DNA of 64,000 nt from Amia ocellicauda. Lineage: Eukaryota > Chordata > Actinopteri > Amiiformes > Amiidae. Positions 60,963-64,000 of the stretch are shown here, piece after piece (the first letter of the stretch is position 1; each line of letters begins with the position of its first letter). The DNA is taken from the NCBI RefSeq assembly GCF_036373705.1, contig NC_089864.1, positions 7,276,001 through 7,340,000 of the forward strand, written 5' to 3'. The position numbers and the translations under genes are program-made. The notes under the pieces are model-generated. The model was not told the DNA's origin and did no database searches. It saw only the letters and a list, made by a program, of their open reading frames with translations.

Positions 60963-63900
60963 CTGAAAGAAGCGCACACGGAGTCAGTCCAGCAGCAGCA
61001 GTCCTACACGATACAGTCCTTGATTCGTCCGGTAAGGTCCACACATCAGGGGGGCTCATTATCGAAATCAAAATCATTATCACTGACGGTATTTTACCTC
61101 CAGTTATCGTTAAGCTCTAGAAAACGTGAAACTCCAGTTTGTGCAGCAGTGACATCAATGTGAACCGAAACATCTGAACAGGAGAGAAAAACAAGGTGAG
61201 GCAGAACAACAAACTACCCGAGATCATATCACTACACTTCAGGTCAATTGCCTTTCTTTTTAATTCTTTTGTAAATATGTCCACCAGAATGCAAAAACAA
61301 ATATTGAAAGAGTTGAGGGTAAACACAGGAGACGGGCATTTTAACTCACAGTTAAGCATATTGTGAAAAGTCTAACTAGCCCCTAGCCCATTGAAACGCA
61401 AATGTTTTCTCTCTATTAAACGCAATACATTTCAGAAGTCACCTTATATGTATTAGAATTGCACAAACCTGCAGATGATGGTATTATCGTGTGTAGTTTT
61501 TGCAATGCTCTTCCACCAGGGTAATTGAAGTAAGAAACATACAATGACATGCTTGTATATGCAACATTCATCATCAAATGTCCAATCACAATCAAAGAGC
61601 CCATTTTATACATCCAGGACTTGTGATAGTTATTTAATCTGAAAAAAATAATAATTGATAAATCATCATGAAGAAAATCGTGTATAGAAATAACTTTACT
61701 AAGTGTGGTTACTGATAAAACTAGCCAATACTGTACAACAAACATCCCAAACAGAATAATCAACTGATAAATTCCTTCATCGATTAATTAAGAAATGTAA
61801 ACACTTACACGTACGAACAACCCCTGGCCGCGACTATATTGAAGACTGGGATTGTGTATATAATAAAGCGCAGTTCCTTGTGGGGCAGGAAAGAGTACAG
61901 GAACACAAATCCCACCGTAGGGAGGAGCAAGGCTCGGGTCCTTCTGTCAAGCAAACCGAGAGGAACAAACAGCGCGGACAGGCCCAGCGCCCGGGGCAAG
62001 GCGGAGTAGAAATACCACGCGAAAGGGGAAGTTTATACAGATGTCAAGGAAGTGCAAAGCTGATCACTGATCACTGAATGTACAGCAGATTGAGAGAAAA
62101 TGAACACGCTTGTCTTATATGCATCTGAATAGCTGTTTGCTTGAAATAGTAGTCTTTTAAAAGAGGTGGGTTTTCAGAACCCCGCTAATCTTTTTAGCAT
62201 CTTTTTAAGCGTCAGCTACACTAGTGGCTTAGTTAAGATTACATTGATAAAACCTTTTGATAAGGTGCTACTAAAACTGACACTGTTTAAGTGCATCGTT
62301 GTTAGGGCTGGGCGATATGACTTAAAAATAATCTCTATTTTTAGAAGTTTGGGCGATACACAATATATATCTCGATATTTTTTGTTTTTATCCAATCAAG
62401 CCACAAAATAAGACCAAAGACATTCAAACTACAAGTATTTTGTTAATCCTCCAATAAGCAAAACTAACAAATACTACATGCAGGCTGTCATGGTAAATAT
62501 ATGCAGAATGTAACACATTACAGTGCAAGTGTGTGATTACTATTACGTGTGTTATGTTGTTATGGGATATATATATATATAGTTTAAAAATAGCTGGCGT
62601 TACAATAGTTTTAATAAATTTTAAATGCGGGGTGCCTTATCCCAGGGATTTTATATAGAACAATTATCCGGTCAAGGAAGGAAGGACAGCAGCTCCCGTC
62701 TAAAAACAGTCCATATTCACTGATGTCTCAAAAATTATTTATTACAGAAAAAGTGAACATCATAATGCTTACACGTTTCAACTGATCTTCCTCAGAGCAC
62801 ATACACACATATACACAGTATGATTTACTGTCACATAATAACAATAACACAAGTAATAGCAATCACGCAACACATGCGCTGTAAAAGGTCCAGATTCAGG
62901 GAGATTTAGCACCCCAGGTTAATAGTGGCGCATTAACATCTGCTAGACAGAGACATTTCTCCTCTGACTGTCGCGTCTCGATTCTACTTACAAATACAGC
63001 AGGATGTTAATACAAAATAGTTATAATATTATATTATTAATAATAATAATAATACAACTGTTGAACCACTTCACCATCTTAATGAAAATAAAATTATACT
63101 TTCTGCATGTGTTTGCATTGCTTTACAATTAATTAAAATGCAAACAAAACGTTATTAATTTTATACAAATGATATCAGTCTAAATTAGCGTGGGGTGGGG
63201 GTGCCTGCATATCGAGTTCAGCCCGGCGACGAGAGCGGGGCGGACCGTGTGCGCTTGCGCATTAAAGAATCTCTTGGTTGTGTTATTGTGTGTCAGTTCT
63301 CTCTCCTCATGTCTGTCTGTTTTTCTGATGCTCATTTCTACCTGCATCCAGCACGTGTGGAAGAACCGGGAAGAACGCAAAGCGTCCTATTGACGAAAAA
63401 TACTGCCGTAAAGATTGCAATTTGCGACACCACGATATAAACGATATAGCATAATATGAAACGATAGACGTTTTTCTATCGTCATTTGATATATATCGTC
63501 ATATCGCACAGCCCTAATCGTTGTGTACATAACAGTCCATTCGGTTGTAGACGTTAGCATGACTGTTGAATTAAGACTGAAAACGGCAAGGATATTCCCC
63601 AGCTGGAGCTCCTGTTCAACACAGTGTTGTACCACAGGACTTGTCCTTCGGGCCACAGCAGTTGCTTCCAGAAGACAGAGTCAACACCGACAGTTAAGGC
63701 TGAAAATTAGAAATACTAAAAGAATCAAATGGACATGACATCGTTTAGCACAGTCACCTGTCTATTCCTCTCATAAAACAGTGTAGTGAGATGACATTAA
63801 AAACAATATATATATATATATACATATACATTTACGGATTTAACTAGAACTAAACCTAATAAGACAGTAGAACCATGTGAATCAATCAAATAGGGGATTC

Positions 63901-64000
63901 ACATCTTGTTCCGGTCTGAAACAAGTCCCAATATCAGGAATTAGAAAACCAAAACACTCACTTACCGAGACACCCGATCCCAGCGGGAACGGCACAGCAG
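60731..64000 (-). CDS. alg12: Dol-P-Man:Man7GlcNAc2-PP-Dol alpha-1,6-mannosyltransferase, 3' part
   Basis: ER multispanning enzyme of family GT22 that adds the eighth mannose, in alpha-1,6 linkage, to the lipid-linked oligosaccharide used for N-glycosylation. Six exons lie in the window (35+104+224+170+76+232 bp) and join in frame into about 279 C-terminal residues; the N-terminal part with the catalytic loop lies beyond 64000. Readable stretches: [89 protein letters not shown] and [20 protein letters not shown]. The HKELRFI motif is shared by GT22 mannosyltransferases. The order and residues follow human ALG12 and its position next to zbed4 is syntenic. One intron is of the minor (U12) class. 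Confidence 0.96.
61098..61173 (-). CDS. alg12: alg12 internal exon
   Basis: 76-bp exon encoding [20 protein letters not shown] and NDNW. Acceptor TTCAG/AT, donor GGAG/GTAAAA. Confidence 0.95.
61469..61638 (-). CDS. alg12: alg12 internal exon
   Basis: Encodes [20 protein letters not shown] and [20 protein letters not shown]. Contains a transmembrane segment ([15 protein letters not shown]). Acceptor TTTCAG/AT, donor GCAG/GTTTGT; 170 bp. Confidence 0.95.
61809..62032 (-). CDS. alg12: alg12 internal exon after the U12-type intron
   Basis: Encodes [20 protein letters not shown] to [11 protein letters not shown]. Donor ACGT/GTAAGT. The exon start is set at 62032 because only this keeps frame with the upstream exon and preserves the conserved WG-TSP junction; the preceding intron bases are TATAA, with no AG available. 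In-frame TAA immediately upstream excludes any earlier acceptor. Confidence 0.9.
62033..63595 (-). other. alg12: alg12 U12-type (minor spliceosome) intron, apparent AT-AA
   Basis: Minus-strand intron of 1563 bp. The donor is ATATCCTTG (63595-63587), the U12 AT-type consensus. TTCCTTGAC (62051-62043) fits the U12 branch site TTCCTTRAC; the branch A is separated from the exon by 11 bases, within the usual minor-intron range. No polypyrimidine tract or AG precedes the exon. The last two intron bases are AA by reading frame. It contains a 1.2 kb hAT-like insertion that leaves both splice signals untouched. Confidence 0.8.
62303..63516. mobile_element. hAT-like non-autonomous element inside the alg12 intron
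   Basis: Begins TAGGGCTGGGCGATATGAC and ends GTCATATCGCACAGCCCTA, imperfect inverted ends. It is flanked by a perfect 8-bp duplication ATCGTTGT (62295-62302 and 63517-63524), the hAT hallmark. 1214 bp with no transposase frame. The ATATCG-rich sub-terminal stretches are inverted (62320-62385 and 63430-63505). Inner segments of different composition (62640-62830; GC-richer 63185-63260) may be captured or nested sequence. Confidence 0.85.
63596..63699 (-). CDS. alg12: alg12 internal exon before the U12-type intron
   Basis: 104-bp exon encoding [20 protein letters not shown] and [14 protein letters not shown]. Acceptor TTTTCAG/CC; ends TGGGGA directly before the ATATCCTT donor, phase 0. Confidence 0.95.
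63966..64000 (-). CDS. alg12: alg12 exon, cut by the window edge
   Basis: Encodes [11 protein letters not shown] and the first base of an Ala codon, then donor CTCG/GTAAGT. Hydrophobic, consistent with a membrane segment before LTVGVDS. The rest of the exon lies beyond 64000. Confidence 0.85.

Noticed and set aside
1..64000. CRISPR arrays, bacterial operons, riboswitches, tRNA or rRNA genes
   Set aside because: Vertebrate nuclear DNA; no spaced direct-repeat array or RNA-gene signature was seen by eye. Simple repeats are microsatellites.

Overview
This window is nuclear genomic DNA from a vertebrate, most likely a ray-finned fish. The gene order brd1 (minus) - zbed4 (plus) - alg12 (minus) is the order on human 22q13.33. 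The repeats (several Tc1-like transposons, CR1/L2-type and RTE-type LINE tails, hAT-like MITEs) are typical of fish genomes. The species cannot be named from the sequence; the many CR1/L2-type tails are compatible with an early-branching lineage, but that is a guess.

Layout. (1) 1-2.4 kb: two Tc1-like transposons side by side in the same orientation. The first is cut by the window edge and broken; the second is complete, with an uninterrupted 337-residue DD34E transposase and long inverted repeats that differ at only about six sites. (2) 2.4-37 kb: a gene-poor stretch with no convincing coding exon. It holds LINE tails (9.4, 31.6 kb), a three-element mosaic (12.9-14.6 kb), a hAT-like MITE (17.9 kb), a pogo-like element with a MITE nested inside it (22.7-23.5 kb), another MITE (26.2 kb), microsatellites, some homeodomain-site-rich candidate conserved elements and two CTCF-like motifs. 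(3) 37.0-50.4 kb: brd1 on the minus strand, 12 coding exons with consistent GT-AG junctions and phases, giving a predicted 1186-residue scaffold of the HBO1/MOZ histone acetyltransferase complexes, plus a non-coding first exon in a CpG island. (4) 50.4-51.5 kb: about 1 kb between brd1 and the divergent zbed4, with CRE and YY1-like motifs. (5) 51.4-59.8 kb: zbed4, a non-coding first exon and one large coding exon for 1292 residues (four BED zinc fingers and a domesticated hAT transposase body). (6) 60.6-64 kb: the 3' half of alg12 on the minus strand, tail-to-tail with zbed4, running off the right edge.

The most unusual observation is in alg12. One intron (62033-63595) has a U12-type donor (ATATCCTT) and a U12-type branch-site match (TTCCTTGAC). 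By reading frame and protein conservation it must end in AA rather than AC or AG, so it appears to be a rare AT-AA minor-spliceosome intron. A 1.2 kb hAT-like element with a perfect 8-bp target duplication sits inside it.

Functionally the three genes are unrelated housekeeping or regulatory genes: chromatin acetylation (brd1), a transposase-derived DNA-binding regulator (zbed4) and ER N-glycan assembly (alg12). Their linkage is ancestral synteny, not a pathway.
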